In this document: piece after piece, positions 22,456 to 34,579 of the stretch | Layout of the letters: every line of letters begins with the position of its first letter | How positions within the stretch are numbered: the stretch's first letter is position 1 | Assembly: GCF_039555335.1 (NCBI RefSeq) | Contig: NC_092640.1 | Coordinates: forward strand, 41,531,099 to 41,595,098 | Source of the DNA: Amphiura filiformis | Lineage: Eukaryota; Echinodermata; Ophiuroidea; Amphilepidida; Amphiuridae | Reading direction: 5' to 3' | Length of the DNA: 64,000 nt | The notes under the pieces: model-generated | What the model saw: the letters and a program-made list of their open reading frames with translations, nothing else | What the model was told of the DNA's origin: nothing | The model's database searches: none | Made by a program: the position numbers and the translations under genes

Positions 22456-25400
22456 ATGGAAAGCATGTCAACTAGTCCTATATTGCTTGTCATTTTAGGA
22501 GGTAAGTTATATTTTGAAAGATTCATAGTTTTAATACAACTGTTGAATCGAATAGCTAATTATCGATTATGTGAGCCTATTGTAGTCTATTGTTTCAAAA
22601 GAGCGGGGTGACACCTCCAGACAAACAACAGTCATATTTGTCTATTTTGTAGCCAATGGTACTACACCCCCTGATCAATTTTGTGACTAGTTTTCCATTT
22701 TTCTCAAAAAATAACTACACACTGGTAACAAAAGTAATGTATATTATAGGGCAAGGAATCCAATTACTTCACTGAAATTTCAGTGATTCAAGACAAGTGG
22801 TTCATTAAGAAATGAGGTACATTCTAGCGGTACCTCTTTTCTTATCATAAATAACATACCGCCTGTCCTGAGTCACTGAAATCCCAGTGTAGTTATAAGT
22901 GGATTCCTTGCCCCTATAATATACATAACTTTTGTTACCAGTGCAATTATTTTTTTTTTAAAATGCAAAAATAGTCACAAATTTATCAAGGGGTGTAGTA
23001 CCACCTTAACTAAAAAAACTGTAGTTGGCTATATGGGAATATATCTACTGAAACATACTATAAAAGGGGGTGCTAGAATCACAAAATACTTCTTTTAGTT
23101 CAATGATATATCAAAACAAACAAAAGTCATGGGTGTTTTTCCCTTCCCGAGAAAAATCATGGGGCGGGTGTGACACCCCTTATATAAAGCTTTAGGATTT
23201 CCTTTATAAACATCTCAAAAAGTAACTATCCCCCCTTAAATAATGGCCATTATTAAAAAAGGGGCTAGTGTATTACAAATCTGTAAAATGCGTTGGAAGC
23301 AGATTTAATTTCTGCGCACTTCGACACCTCATTTGATACGATAGCTCAGAAAACAATAAAACGCCGGTCAATTTAATGTAGTGAGGTCTAGATTTTAAAG
23401 TTGCACTTACATACAAATTTTTACAATACAAAAACACTCAGATATCATTACACAGATTTCCTTTCATTACACTGAATGCAAAATCAATAGAATTTACTGC
23501 AACTTTCAAATCTTGGGCTACATTGATTTAAATGTACGCTGTGACGTCAATATTTAGTCAATTGCTACAAATGAGGTATTAAAATGTGCAGAAATAAATT
23601 CTGCTTCCAACGCATTTTACAGATTTGTAATATAATCACCTGTTTTTGAACAATGGTTATTATTTAAGGGGGGGGGGGGGTAGTTACTTTTTTGAGATGT
23701 TTAGAACCCATGTTAATATTACTGTGTCAGCTTTATTTGTCTCAATATTTGAGTGCAATAACCGATAGGTCGTGCTCCCTTAAGCCTTTAAGGGAGTACT
23801 ACACCCCTGACCAATTTTGTGCCTATTTTTGCATTTTTCTCAAAAATTACAGCACATTGGTGACAAGTAAGATATGTTTATTATAGGGACAAGGACCACA
23901 ACTACTGTACTGAAAATTCAGCAACTCAAAGCAAGTAGTTATTGATTTATTGATCAAATATTGGTTTTCCTCATTTTTGACTGTAACTCCACAACTGTTG
24001 TCTGTGCTGAAATAGAATTTCCAGTGCAGTAGTTGTAGTCCTTGCCCCTATAATATACATATCTTACTTGTCCCCAATGCGCTATAGTTTTTGAGAAAAA
24101 TGCAAAAATAGGCACAAAATTGGTCAAGGGTGTAGTACCCCCTTAAAGCGATACAGAAAAGCTTGCTTGGTTTTCATAAACAGTAGCAACAAGGGGGCAA
24201 AACTGCCGAGTCATTCCGCTGACCAGGATGCTTGCGCAATTTTGATACTGAAAGGCCCAAAATATGGTTAGTTTTAAGTCTAAATCAGGTCTGAATTTCT
24301 CTCATACTTGTCCCCCTTTCCCAGCTCGGTACGCTTCTCACAAGTAACCAAGATGTATTAATTTAATGTTGCGTGTGTATTTATGTATACATGTATTTAG
24401 GCTCCTAAGGTGGTACTACACCCCCTGATTTCTGACTAATTTAGCATTTTTCTCAAAAAATAACTAAAAGTTATGTATATTATAGAGGCAAGGAATCCAA
24501 TTACTTCACTGAAATTTCAATGATTCAAGACAAGTGGTTCATTATATATATGTTAAGAAATGAGGTACATTCTAGCGATACCTCTTATCATGAATAACGT
24601 ACCGCTTGTCTTGAGTCAGAGTGTAGCAATTTCAGTGTAGCAACTGGATTCCCCTTGCCCCTATAATATACATAACCTTTGTTACCAGTGTGTTGTTATT
24701 TTTTGAGAAAAATGCAAAAATAGTCACAAATTTATCAAGGGGTAGTACCACCTTAAATCAGGAAGATTCCACGCTGTATTCTTTTTGTGTAATTCTTATT
24801 GCCATGAGTTTATAAATTGTTTTTTGAGAGAGAAGAAAATGCATTATTGTATAATGTCACAGTCTGTACATATTTAGGCTCTTAAAAATCAAGAGGATTC
24901 CACGTTATATTCTTATATTGTATAATGTATTTATGAAATCTCCAGAGTAGTCAAGGACATTTATTTACCTTGATTATTTTAAAGCATTGTAGGCATATTT
25001 GTGAACTCGATTTTGTCAGTCAGAAAAGGCGCGTACTCCTAAGACAACGCTAAACGCAAGTAATGCTTTGTGATTGATTAACTATTAATGAAACAAGAGT
25101 GCATAAATAATGCAGTCATAACTTCAAAGCAGTCGCACTAACCTTTAATTAATAATAAATAATTCTACGATTCCAGTGCTTCTTTTTTTTTAAAGGACAA
25201 GGCTCTTAACTGATTTTAAAATTCGTATTTTCATTAACCACATTATAAATAATTGATAGTGTGTACTCTTTGTATGGTAGTACTACGATTTGTTGTTTTG
25301 CCGTTTGATAAAAGCTGGATTTGGTATTGAAAAAGCATTTAAATAAGATATAGAAGAAGGGAGCAAGAAGAAGATATCAGTTTAAAATGGGTTGACGAGT

Positions 25401-28400
25401 GAACCAAAAGAGTGAATATTTATGTGATCAAAAACTAGTAAAAATCACTCCAAAAGAGTAACACTTTCACTCTAAAAGAGTTAATTTAACTCCAAAGAGT
25501 AAAAAAAATCGTTCCAAAAGAATGACATCTGCACTCTTCAAAGGACCACTCCAAAAAGAGCTGTCTCTCTCATGACTCCTTAATTAGAGAGTGGTCATTT
25601 AATTCTTTTGGAATGATTTTGCACTTTTGGAGCTATGAAATTCACTCCTTTTAGAATTTCACTCTTTTGAAGAGTGAATTTCACTCTAAAAGAGTGATAC
25701 TTTAGGAAGCCACGAGAGGGATAACTCTTTTTTGAATGATCCTTTAAATGGCTCCTTAGAAAAGTGAAAAAGTCACTCTTTTGGAGTGAAATGCACTCTT
25801 TCGGGAGTGAAAATTGCACTCTTTTTGAGTAATTTTCACTCCTTTTGGAGTGAATAAATACTCCGTCTTTTAGTTCACTCTTTTACATTTCTGGTTATAT
25901 CAAACGCTGGAAATTACAAAATGAATACTGCATGTACGTAATTAATTTACATACTCACATGCCGGCAATTCAGTCGTTACACAAGGGAATGTGATTTATT
26001 ATTTGTGCCACAGCTCATGCTGACCGATAGAGATCGATAAAGCGGTTACTACTTGGCTTGATAGATTTGAGACTATTGCACTCCGCGCCCGTGCAATAGT
26101 CCATTTTCCATTGCACTCACGCGAGGCTACCATAGCAACGCTACAGACGGGAGCGTATAGCGGGCACGGTGATCACCTCGACTCGCCAATTATAGGTGTT
26201 GATATCGCTTTTAAATTAAATACAGTTTGTAATATTTATTTAACTTATTCTGTTTTCCTGGTGATTTACAAAATTAAGTGGAAGAAAAAGAATTTTTATA
26301 TGAGTTATATAAAACAAATAATTTAATGTTTTTATTCGTTCAATGGAAAGAGTATTTTCATTCGGTGAAATTTGAACAGTTCCATTCAGCGAGGCTTTCC
26401 ATTCAACTCGGCAAAGCCTCATTGAATGGAACAGTCCATATTTTACCTCATGAAAATATTCTTACCATTGTATTCATAAACATTCAATATTTGTATAATA
26501 GTTCAATAGTTGCAAGCCTTATACCTTTTAGTTTCAACTTTGAACAGAAATTTCTTGTATATTTTATCGCAGTTTTATACATAAGCTCATCAAAAGGCCA
26601 CGTATGTTTGCTGATAAAAAGACCCAACCACGCAGGTGAATCTCAATGGTCTCTTCCACGCAAAGAACGCTGTTATTGTCAGCGCGTGGTAGCGCCTGTT
26701 ATTTTAAGTGACTGTAGGAATGAGAACCCAGTGAATGAGACTCTTGACAGCTTGTGGTATACCAATGATTCCGTTCCTCTAGTCTTCAGAGATAATTGGA
26801 CGGTTAAAAAACTGGATGAGTTATTAGAAAGAACTGGCTTTTGTGGTAAGTTTATATAATTAATACTCAATAAACAGGGCCGGGGTTATCTTTTTGGGGC
26901 CCTGTGCCAGGCCAAATTTGGGAAGGCATGTGCACGCAAGTGGCCAAGTTTTGGGTTTATACAAATAGGGGCCTACTATAGACGAATCCGACGAGCCACA
27001 TTCCTACACCTCATTGACGGCCATAGCTGGGGCCATCCATCCATTTATGTGACGCCAGTATCATAGGCGTGCAGTGTTTACCGCTTCCATGACGCGGCGC
27101 AAGTGCTACGTGCTCCGATGCGCTCACGATAGTGAGCGTCTTGGATCGCAATCCAAACGAACTAAGCTAGTTTGGCGCCATATAAAATCGACATGGCAGC
27201 GGAATTTAGAGGGCGACGAGCATATTTTGTTTTGATTTTACCAGGACATTTGCGTGAGAAAAATGTCAATTTCAGACTATTTTAGCCCAAAATGAAGGTG
27301 AATTTTACTATAAAAAGGGCCAGTGCCATATTTTGGTCCAAAACATTGTGTTTTCAGGCTAAAAAGGAACATACAAATGTTGGGGCTCTGAGCCCGGGCC
27401 CATCTGGTCCAATGGTAAATCCGGCCCTATCAATAAAGGCGGGTGACCCAAGGAAATGTGGTTGATTGTGTGTGGGAACGCTAAAATTGAGTGTCATTGC
27501 CTCTGAAAAGCATCTTTCCGGGCAAAAATTTGCCCAATTTATGAATAGGCATAAAGGCCTGGTTCGCAATTCTATGGAAATTTCACATTATGCAGAATCC
27601 ATATACGATTGTTTCGCACATGAACGATTAGGTCGAAAGAGCGGTATTGTATCAATTCTATGATTGCACACATACGCAGACATGACAAGTGATGAGTACA
27701 GCCTACTTGTAGTGTAGTACAATACATTAAAAAAGGGTAAAAGTGCGTGGTAGTTGCTTTATTACTCAATACATGCATGTTTCTTTATGGCATGAAAATA
27801 CTCAAAATGCTCTTTCAGAGACACCCTGCAGTAAATTCCAAGTGTCCAACAAAGAAAACAATCATGACTATTGAGTGACAGCAGCATTAAAATTTCATGA
27901 CAATGTTCAAAATTCATCAACTACAAATAAATGTAAATATTCTTTGGTGTTTATTTGCCATTTTGCGATTTTTTTTAAAGATTATGTTACTTAACCGCCG
28001 ATATCAAGGCATTGATTCATTCCAGTTGTACTACTTTTCTACCAAATACAGATATTGATGAGTGTGCTTCTACCCCTTGTCAGAACGGAGGGACATGTTA
28101 CGATAAAATTGATGGTTACGTCTGCACATGCGCAAGAGGATTTCAAGGCGTCGTCTGTGAAATCGGTATATTGTTTAGGTTTCTCAGTAGATGTTATTTT
28201 CTGTACCTTATCACACACACAAAACCTTGTGTACATGACACAGAACATTGTTATTTCCATAATATTACTTCTGGGCTTTAATATAATTTTCATTTTCTGA
28301 TTAGATACGGAAAATCCAGCAATTTTCAACATACCAGCAAACATTACACAAAGCACAGACACTGGTGCGTCCGGTGCTACAGTTTGGTGGACGGAGCCAA

Positions 28401-30787
28401 CTGCGTCAGACAACTCACTATCTCAAACACTGACCTCTACTCATAACTCTGGATCGATGTTTCCGTTGGGTCTTACCATTGTAAAATACACGTCAATGGA
28501 CTCGGCGGGAAATTTTGTGGAGGAGATATTTAGCGTGACTGTGAAAGGTACACCAATGTGTGACATTTAGTATGCATAATCTTAATGCTTTAGATATCGG
28601 CATGATTATGTTGTTTGTTCAGTTTTGATATGGAGCTAAACTTATACGAAATCCACTAGCCAGTTATTTGGTTTTAGAAATCATCCATATACATGGCCAA
28701 TGGATCTCAAAGTTTCACGGGGAAAGACTCGCTGAATACTCGAACAGAAATAGACGGATAACAAAATATACCTTCACAATAATCTTTAATTCCGCATCAT
28801 CAAATCAACAAAGTATCACAACATAATATAGATTACGGATTGAGTACGCTTGCGGTCCGTCTCCTTCAATAACTGGCTATCGACTACACAAGGTCGGAGG
28901 CGAGCGTGATTGATGATAGAAAAACCGCGCAGCGATATATTTAAATAGCCTAAGTGAAAAATAGAAAGAAAATAGCGCCATAACAGTTTGCTCTGGCAGT
29001 CTCGGTTGCTTATTTAGGGACGTGTTCCGCTGGCTTTTGCTGGCTAGCCGGTGATCGACAAGCGGATGAGGTTTGAAGCTATACCATAGTTGATTATACA
29101 TTACATGTAATCATTTGTTCGTTCCTCAGGCATTATATACAACTTTCATTTATTTTTTACAGATAATGAGAGTCCAATTATTCATAATATACCAAGTGAT
29201 ATCACTGCATACACTTTAGACGGGGCACCAACGGCGTCTGTTACCTGGACGGAGCCCTACGTAATAGATAATTCTGGACTTCCAACTACCCTGGTATCTT
29301 CTCACAATTCTGGAACATTGTTTGCAGTTGGCACAACAACAGTGACGTATACGGCGACCGATAGTGCTGACAATATCGCTACTGCTGATTTTGGAATAAC
29401 AGTCATACAACGTAAGATGATCAATAGAAAATCTCTTGACCTCAATACAAATTTTTACCTCCGAAATTGTAAGCTGTTGTTACTACAGCCATGACAGCTG
29501 GACATCTGGTGTCGTGTAACATGATGTTCGAGTCATGAACCTTAGGTAACTTATAGTGCCCCCTTTCTTTTTCAGAGATACTTCAATAGTTGGTACGTGC
29601 CCTGTTAGATGGCCTCCGTAATTCCTCTCTAGCTCTCAAACATGTCAAAGTGTCAGGCTCCCTGTCCAAGATTTTAACATTGTCCAAGTCAACGTGATGG
29701 CCTGGTGACTCTGTTACCATGTTGGAAGACGTGGAGCTGTAACGTCTGTACTCAAGACATCTGGTTCTAACATGTCTAAGAGAACAATGTATTATTGTGA
29801 TTGAAATATAAAAAGTAATCCCGCCCGGGAATCGAACCCTGGACCTCAGGTTTACGAGACCTGTGCCGTAACCACTTGTTAATATTTCTATTCTGTAGCA
29901 TTTTGGGGCACATGGGGTTCGTGGAGTGACTGTAACACAGAATGTGGCTGGGGAACTCAAACAAGAACAAGAACGTGTGAGATGCAGGGCACTGGTTCAT
30001 GTCCTGGATCAGCTAGTGAATCTACATCATGTATTCTACGTGAGTATCCCCACAAAAATATGAACAAAGGTGTTGCTCTAATCGTTGGAAGTGTTGAGAA
30101 TATCCTAGTTCACTTCATGACGTTAAGCATGTTTACACCCTAGAAATAAAATTCGTTTTCGAAGAAATGAATAGTACAGTAATGTGGATTATGTTCACCT
30201 TTTACTAGTGATTATTCACCTTCTCATACAGTAATTCGAAATAACGATATCATACGAACTATATATAAACGCTAAATAATTTAGATGCATTTGTAGGATT
30301 GTAGATTATAAAAAATATACATTCGCCCTTTGAACGGATCCGCCAACGACCAAAACGAGGTTTCTTTCTGCAAATGCATGCGCAAAAATGTGCATTTTTG
30401 TTTCTCGCGCTTTTTTCAACGCATAAGCGGTAATTAAATCATGCGTTTGACAGGCGTACGCACACACTGCACACACTTTGCGAGTAGAACCTCGTTCTGA
30501 GATGACCGTACGATTGGCGAATAGTCGAGAGCGAAAGGCACTTTAATACACTTTGCAATTAAAACAAAATAATGATGAACATTTATTATTTCTTTTCAGG
30601 AGATTGGTGTCGAGCAGATGGACGTTGCGGACCTTCTTATCCATCTGTAAATGGTCAAGAAGGTAGATGTATTGCCATGTGTTGTTCAACTGTCGCATGG
30701 TGTGGGCAAACCAGTACACATTGCAGCTTTCAGCTGCACAGAGATTATAGATGTTGTACTGGACTCACTTGTCCTGGACCGTGTTGA
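22456..30787 (+). CDS. Mosaic gene B: signal, 5-Cys domain, EGF, 2 HYR, TSP1, hevein-like
   Basis: Predicted CDS of 417 residues from seven phase-1 exons: 22456-22501, 26573-26845, 28052-28165, 28305-28547, 29163-29411, 29899-30039, 30600-30787. The leader is MESMSTSPILLVILG. Exon 2 is 273 bp like that of A and keeps all five Cys. There is a single calcium-binding EGF exon where A has two. The HYR exons are near-identical to those of A (243 and 249 bp). The TSP1 exon is 141 bp. The last exon supplies the sixth TSP1 Cys and then a 10-Cys domain with CCSTVAWCGQTSTHC, matching the CC-x5-C-x6-C spacing of hevein. A candidate AATAAA at 31895 is conserved in position relative to gene C but is now displaced by a retroelement insertion. 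The product is expected to be secreted. No transcript evidence is available here. Confidence 0.8.
22657..23008. mobile_element. Foldback MITE family 1, copy 1 (gene B intron 1)
   Basis: Ends ggtactacaccccctgatca and aaggggtgtagtaccacctt are inverted, and complementarity continues for well over 100 bp (aggcaaggaatcc.., ggattccttgcccc). Four copies occur in the window. Confidence 0.9.
23208..23702. mobile_element. Foldback element, ~490 bp
   Basis: aaacatctcaaaaagtaact at the left end pairs with agttacttttttgagatgtt at the right. Inner arms also pair (acaaatctgtaaaatgcgtt with aacgcattttacagatttgt). No coding. Lies between two family-1 foldbacks in intron 1 of gene B. Confidence 0.85.
23789..24146. 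mobile_element. Foldback MITE family 1, copy 2
   Basis: Left end agggagtactacacccctga, right end aagggtgtagtaccccctt. It keeps the internal 'tgcatttttctcaaaa' and 'cccctataatatacat' arms but has a diverged centre. Confidence 0.85.
24406..24756. mobile_element. Foldback MITE family 1, copy 3
   Basis: Left end taaggtggtactacacccc, right end ggggtagtaccaccttaa. The interior is nearly the same as copy 1 (tgaggtacattctagcg.tac). Confidence 0.9.
25396..25885. repeat. Foldback of repeated 'CACTCTTTTGGAGTG' palindromic words
   Basis: About 490 bp in which short words such as cactccaaaagagt and actcttttggagtga recur every 20-40 bp in both orientations. The first half is rich in one orientation and the second half in the other, so the whole can fold as one hairpin or many small ones. 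No coding. Design parallels 7183-7686. Confidence 0.75.
29815..29885 (-). repeat. tRNA-like SINE head abutting the TSP1 exon of gene B
   Basis: Minus strand: acaagtggttacgg (A-box side), anticodon-arm-like ggtctcgtaaacctgaggtc, then a B box gggttcgattcccgg. The head starts only about 15 bp from the TSP1 splice acceptor, so its 5' end sits beside the polypyrimidine tract. Gene C has the equivalent at 38140-38203 and gene A retains only accttaaccacttgttaac. The insertion therefore predates the duplications. Confidence 0.7.
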
Positions 30788-31377
30788 AGAAATTTGATGT
30801 AAAGTTGACGGAACGTCGACACCAAAGTCATAGAAGTGTTTATTTGATCATTACTGAGTTTCTGCAAGGTTAAACACTAAGCACATACAGGAAAGCTTGC
30901 GTACATCACCCACACCCCCACCCCGTACCACCCTGACACAGAAACGTGCAGATATTGTATATGATTTGAGAAAGAATATTTGGATCAGCGCCTGATCTCT
31001 TCTAGACCATCACTCGAAACGTTATTAGGTGTGGTTATAAGCATTTTTGATGCACTGCGCTTGGATCGCTATACACTCATACACTAATAATAAAAACAAA
31101 CCTTATAAGCATGTAATAACTATTAATGTTCTGCTATAATGAAAGACAGTGACAAAAATACTAGAAAAAAAAAATACAGAAAATGTCGTACTGCGCAGGT
31201 CAGCAACCAATGACGGCGCGCTTTTGCCCTTCGTCAGACGCGATTTAGTCTTTTTATCTCAGTCTTTCATTATATCTAGATGATTGAACTCTGATTCTAA
31301 CCGTCAGAAACAAAATGGCGGATTTCAATGTCATTAGTGTTTATCATAATTCAGTTGCACACTATTACATTAAAAAT
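30788..31377. other. 3' flank of gene B
   Basis: Shared with the flank of gene C: the 'caccaaagtcatag.agtgtt' and 'actgagtttctgca' words follow the stop codon in both. It marks the extent of the duplicated unit. No gene. Confidence 0.55.
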
Positions 31378-31869
31378 TGAGCTTTACAACGTCTTTGTTT
31401 TATCAATATTACTCTACGGAGCAGAACCCTGGATATTGAAAAGAGAGGATAAAAATCGACTGCTCACTTTCGAGATGATGTGCCTTAGGAAGATAATGGG
31501 AGTAACACGGAGACACAGGATCCGAAACGCCACCCTCCGCAAAACCCTGGGAGTTGAGTTTTCCATCTTGGACAGAATAACATGGAAGAGAATGTATTAT
31601 TTTGGCCACATCCAGAGAATGCCTCCCTCACGCCTTCCCAAGATGGCCTTTGAATGTCACATCCAGGGAGTCAGACCTAGAGTTAGACCACCAAAGAGGT
31701 GGAGAGACTGCCTACTAGCTGACCATGCTGACTGCAAAAGAGCCAACATAAACTCCATAGTAAATGCCAACCGTACAGCGGAAGACAGAACAGTTTCGCG
31801 GGACACTGTGATGCGGATGCCACCATTCCCCAGTTGGAGTGAACGGCATAGGTTAAGGACATTAAAAAT
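31378..31869 (+). mobile_element. 5'-truncated non-LTR retrotransposon RT tail with 11-bp target duplication
   Basis: The open frame encodes the C-terminal end of an endonuclease/reverse-transcriptase ORF: LSILLYGAEPWILKRED, then MMCLRKIMGVTRRHRIRNA, then RMYYFGHIQRM, then RPPKRWRDC, a layout I know from RTE/I-like non-LTR elements. The catalytic palm is missing. Both ends carry acattaaaaat (31367-31377 and 31859-31869), a clean target-site duplication. The same place downstream of gene C (39409-39427) has an uninterrupted 'empty' site. There is no poly(A) tail. Confidence 0.85.
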
Positions 31870-32079
31870 GCATTAATTTTTTTTAGATTTTAGAAATAAA
31901 GTTTGTCTCTATCAGATAGACGATAGAGTTCGTTAATAAACAAGGTGGGTTATACAGTAGTCTGCACACAAGAATAGTGAAAAACTTGTATATCTTTTTT
32001 GTATATTTATGTATACTTGATAGTATTGTGAAAAATCTAAACAATTTCCTTTTGGAACTAAAGAATATTCTTTAGGGCT

Positions 32080-32700
32080 GCCATGTGTAGCTGCCGTGTG
32101 TTAAATGAGTACAGTATACTATGGGGGACATTGCAAAGTGTTCAGAGGGCAGCTATTTGCGCTTACCCACTTCTGGGACTACTTAGTGCCACAGTTTAAA
32201 AGCTGCCATGTGTAGCTGTCATGTGTTAACTGTTTACAATATACTATGGGGGACATTGCAAATTGTTCACAGGGCAGCTTTTTGCACTTACCTACTTCTG
32301 TGGTGACAGCTTAGTGCCAGAAGTGGGTATGTGGAATAGCTGCCATGTGTTAAACGAGTAGATATACTGTGGGGAAATTACTAAATGGAAACAGGGCAGC
32401 AATTTGCACTTATCTACTTCTGTGACTACTTAGTGCAAGAAGTGGGTAAGTGAAATAGCTGTTATGTTTAACTGCAATGTGTAAAAATAATGAGTACAAC
32501 ATAATGAGGAGGATTGCCAAATGTTCACAGGGCAGCTATTTGTACTTATCCACTTCTGTCACTGCTTAGTGCCAGAAATGGGTAAGGCGAAATAGCTGCC
32601 ATGCGTTAGATGAGTACAATACACTGTATGTAAATTCCCAAATGTTCACAGGGGGCAGCAATTTGCACTTACCCACTTCCGGCGCTATAAAGCAGTCCAT
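32080..32700. repeat. ~125-bp tandem repeat, about five units
   Basis: Units begin near agctgccatgtg(tagctg) at about 32078, 32200, 32338, 32456 and 32597, each followed by gagtac.atatactgtggg, ttcacagggcagc and tttgcacttacccacttctg. Unit identity is moderate. No coding. Confidence 0.8.
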
Positions 32701-32739
32701 ATTTTACCCCTGGTGGGTTCAGTCTTCACTGACAATGTG

Positions 32740-33190
32740 TACGCATGATGGTTCCAATTAGGGGTACTTTTCAAGAAATGTCCGCGGAATTTTCGAGGAC
32801 AAAATTGTTCGCGATTGTCCAAATTAGGGGTGTTTTGGAGCAAAATTGTCCTTGAAATGAAAAATAGGGTATATTTCTAGGACTTTCGTCTGTGTTTTAC
32901 CGTTACAGTTTTTGTTATTGTCCTCATTTCCTCGTGAAATAGGGGTAAAAATTCAAAAGCGTCCTTAAATGTTAAAAATAGGGGTATTTATTTCGAAAAA
33001 ATGTCCTTGATTCCTCGTGATAAAGGGGGGGAAATGAAAATGCGTCCTCAAAATGATAAAAATAGGGGAGGTATTTGGGGCAAATTTTCCTTGATTTCGC
33101 GCAAAATAGGGGGTAAAATTGCTGCAAATGTCCTCGATTCCTCGTGAAATAAGGGTCATTTTTAAATCCTGGAACGGTCATACGTCCTAC
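32740..33190. repeat. Degenerate ~60-bp tandem repeat ('aaataggggtaaaa...gtccttgattcctcgtg')
   Basis: Words such as aaaataggggtatttatttc and gtccttgattcctcgtg recur about every 55-65 bp over 450 bp. Open frames on the minus strand (32965-33202) are repeat translations. Confidence 0.7.
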
Positions 33191-33219
33191 CTTTAAATAC
33201 AAACTGAACCCGCCGGGAT

Positions 33220-33345
33220 TTTACCAACGTTTAGCTTAAATGTGGTTCTAGCATGACACATGATACCGACTGTTAACATTGGACGACTAATTGCCTCAGC
33301 CGAAGGTCACTTTCTAGAAAGCTGGAGCTGGACTGAACATGATGT
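33220..33345. repeat. Segment of the duplicated 3' flank of gene B (partner at 39548-39685)
   Basis: Both contain ttaccaacgtttagct, agcatgacacatg, gacgactaattgcctca and agaaagctggagc-type words in the same order. This shows that homology between the gene B and gene C units extends about 2.5 kb past the stop codon of B, interrupted by repeats. Confidence 0.7.
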
Positions 33346-33891
33346 AATTCCAAGGCCCATGTAGATCCAAGGCCCACAGAAGTGCTGAACCTGCAAAAAC
33401 AACAATGATCAATGGGAATACAAAAGTGCACTAGAACGAGTGATGAAAATCACTGCATATAAGCAGATACGATAAACCAAACAACCAATGTAGGTACAAA
33501 AACAGGCAAAGTTCGATGGCCAAAAATTGCCACAAAAGTGTCAGGAAAACAGTACACTGGAAGTGACGAAAATCACTGTGCACATAGCAGTCAAACAACA
33601 CCAAACAGAAAAAAACCCACAACCGACGTTTCGAGCAGATAAACTGCTCTTCTTCAGGGACAGACAACAAAATATAGAACAAACAACAAGAACTATATAC
33701 TGTAGTTTAAAAACAAATTCAAGTCAAAAATTGAAGGCAAGTTCAAATTGAACTAAGTAGTAAACAAGACAGCAAACTCAGAGCAAAATAAGCTGTGTCT
33801 TCACTTAATGGGAGCGAGTTCAGTAGTGAACTGAAAGGTTGATTTGAGAAAGTGATGTGATGTAGCACGAAACGTCATTTTAGGTATATAT

Positions 33892-34579
33892 TTAAGGGAT
33901 CTGGAATGAGCGTTTTAGCGTTTCGACAGTATTTATTGTGGGACATGAGAGCACATCAGATATATCGAAATGCATTCTGAATACGAAGAATGTCTTTCTG
34001 ATATCAAATAATTTTCATTTTTTGAAATTCACGATATAATACAAATTTTATGACAAATTATTAAAATTTGATATTTTTCATATTTTTGTTATATAACAGT
34101 CCTCGAAGTAAATTTAATAAATCTAATGATATATTCTTAATATAAAGTGTATGTAGCTGGGAGGTAAAGCCGACGATCAATTGAACATTTTGACTTTTCA
34201 TATTGAAGATATGGATTTTTTTCCCAAAAAGACCTAATTTGTTTTGGTGTTTTGGGAAAAAAATCCATATCTTCAATACGAAAGGTCAAAATTTTCAATT
34301 GATCGTCGGCTTTTCATCCCACCTACATACACTTTAAGTATAAACAGGAAAGTTGAAAATCATCAGATTTATAAAGTTTACTTCGAGTACTGTTAAATAT
34401 CAAAAATATCAATTTTAATGATTTGCCATAAAATGTGTATTACATTGCGAATTTCAAAAAATCAAAATTATTTGATATCAGAAGGACATTCTTCGTATTC
34501 AGAATGCAATTCGATATGTCTGATGTGCTCTAATGTCCCACAATAAATACTGTCCAAACGTTCATACCCCGTCCCTTAA
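33892..34579. mobile_element. Foldback element family 2, full copy (~690 bp)
   Basis: Arms of about 330 bp: agcacatcagatatatcgaa and attctgaatacgaagaatgt on the left match reversed wording on the right (tgtctgatgtgctc, acattcttcgtattcagaat). The centre pairs as ggatttttttccca and tgggaaaaaaatcc. Partial relatives at 36043-36305, 49359-49769 and 51395-51600. Confidence 0.9.

Noticed and set aside
25595-25819. Minus-strand frame of 74 codons
   Set aside because: Translation of the CACTCTTTTGGAGTG-word foldback.
28039-28413. Minus-strand frame across EGF and HYR1 exons of gene B
   Set aside because: Shadow of the plus-strand exons; spans an intron and has no domain.
29815-29885. Functional tRNA gene on the minus strand
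   Set aside because: Acceptor arm does not pair, position is shared among paralogues beside an exon, and C's copy has a decayed B box; best read as a SINE head.
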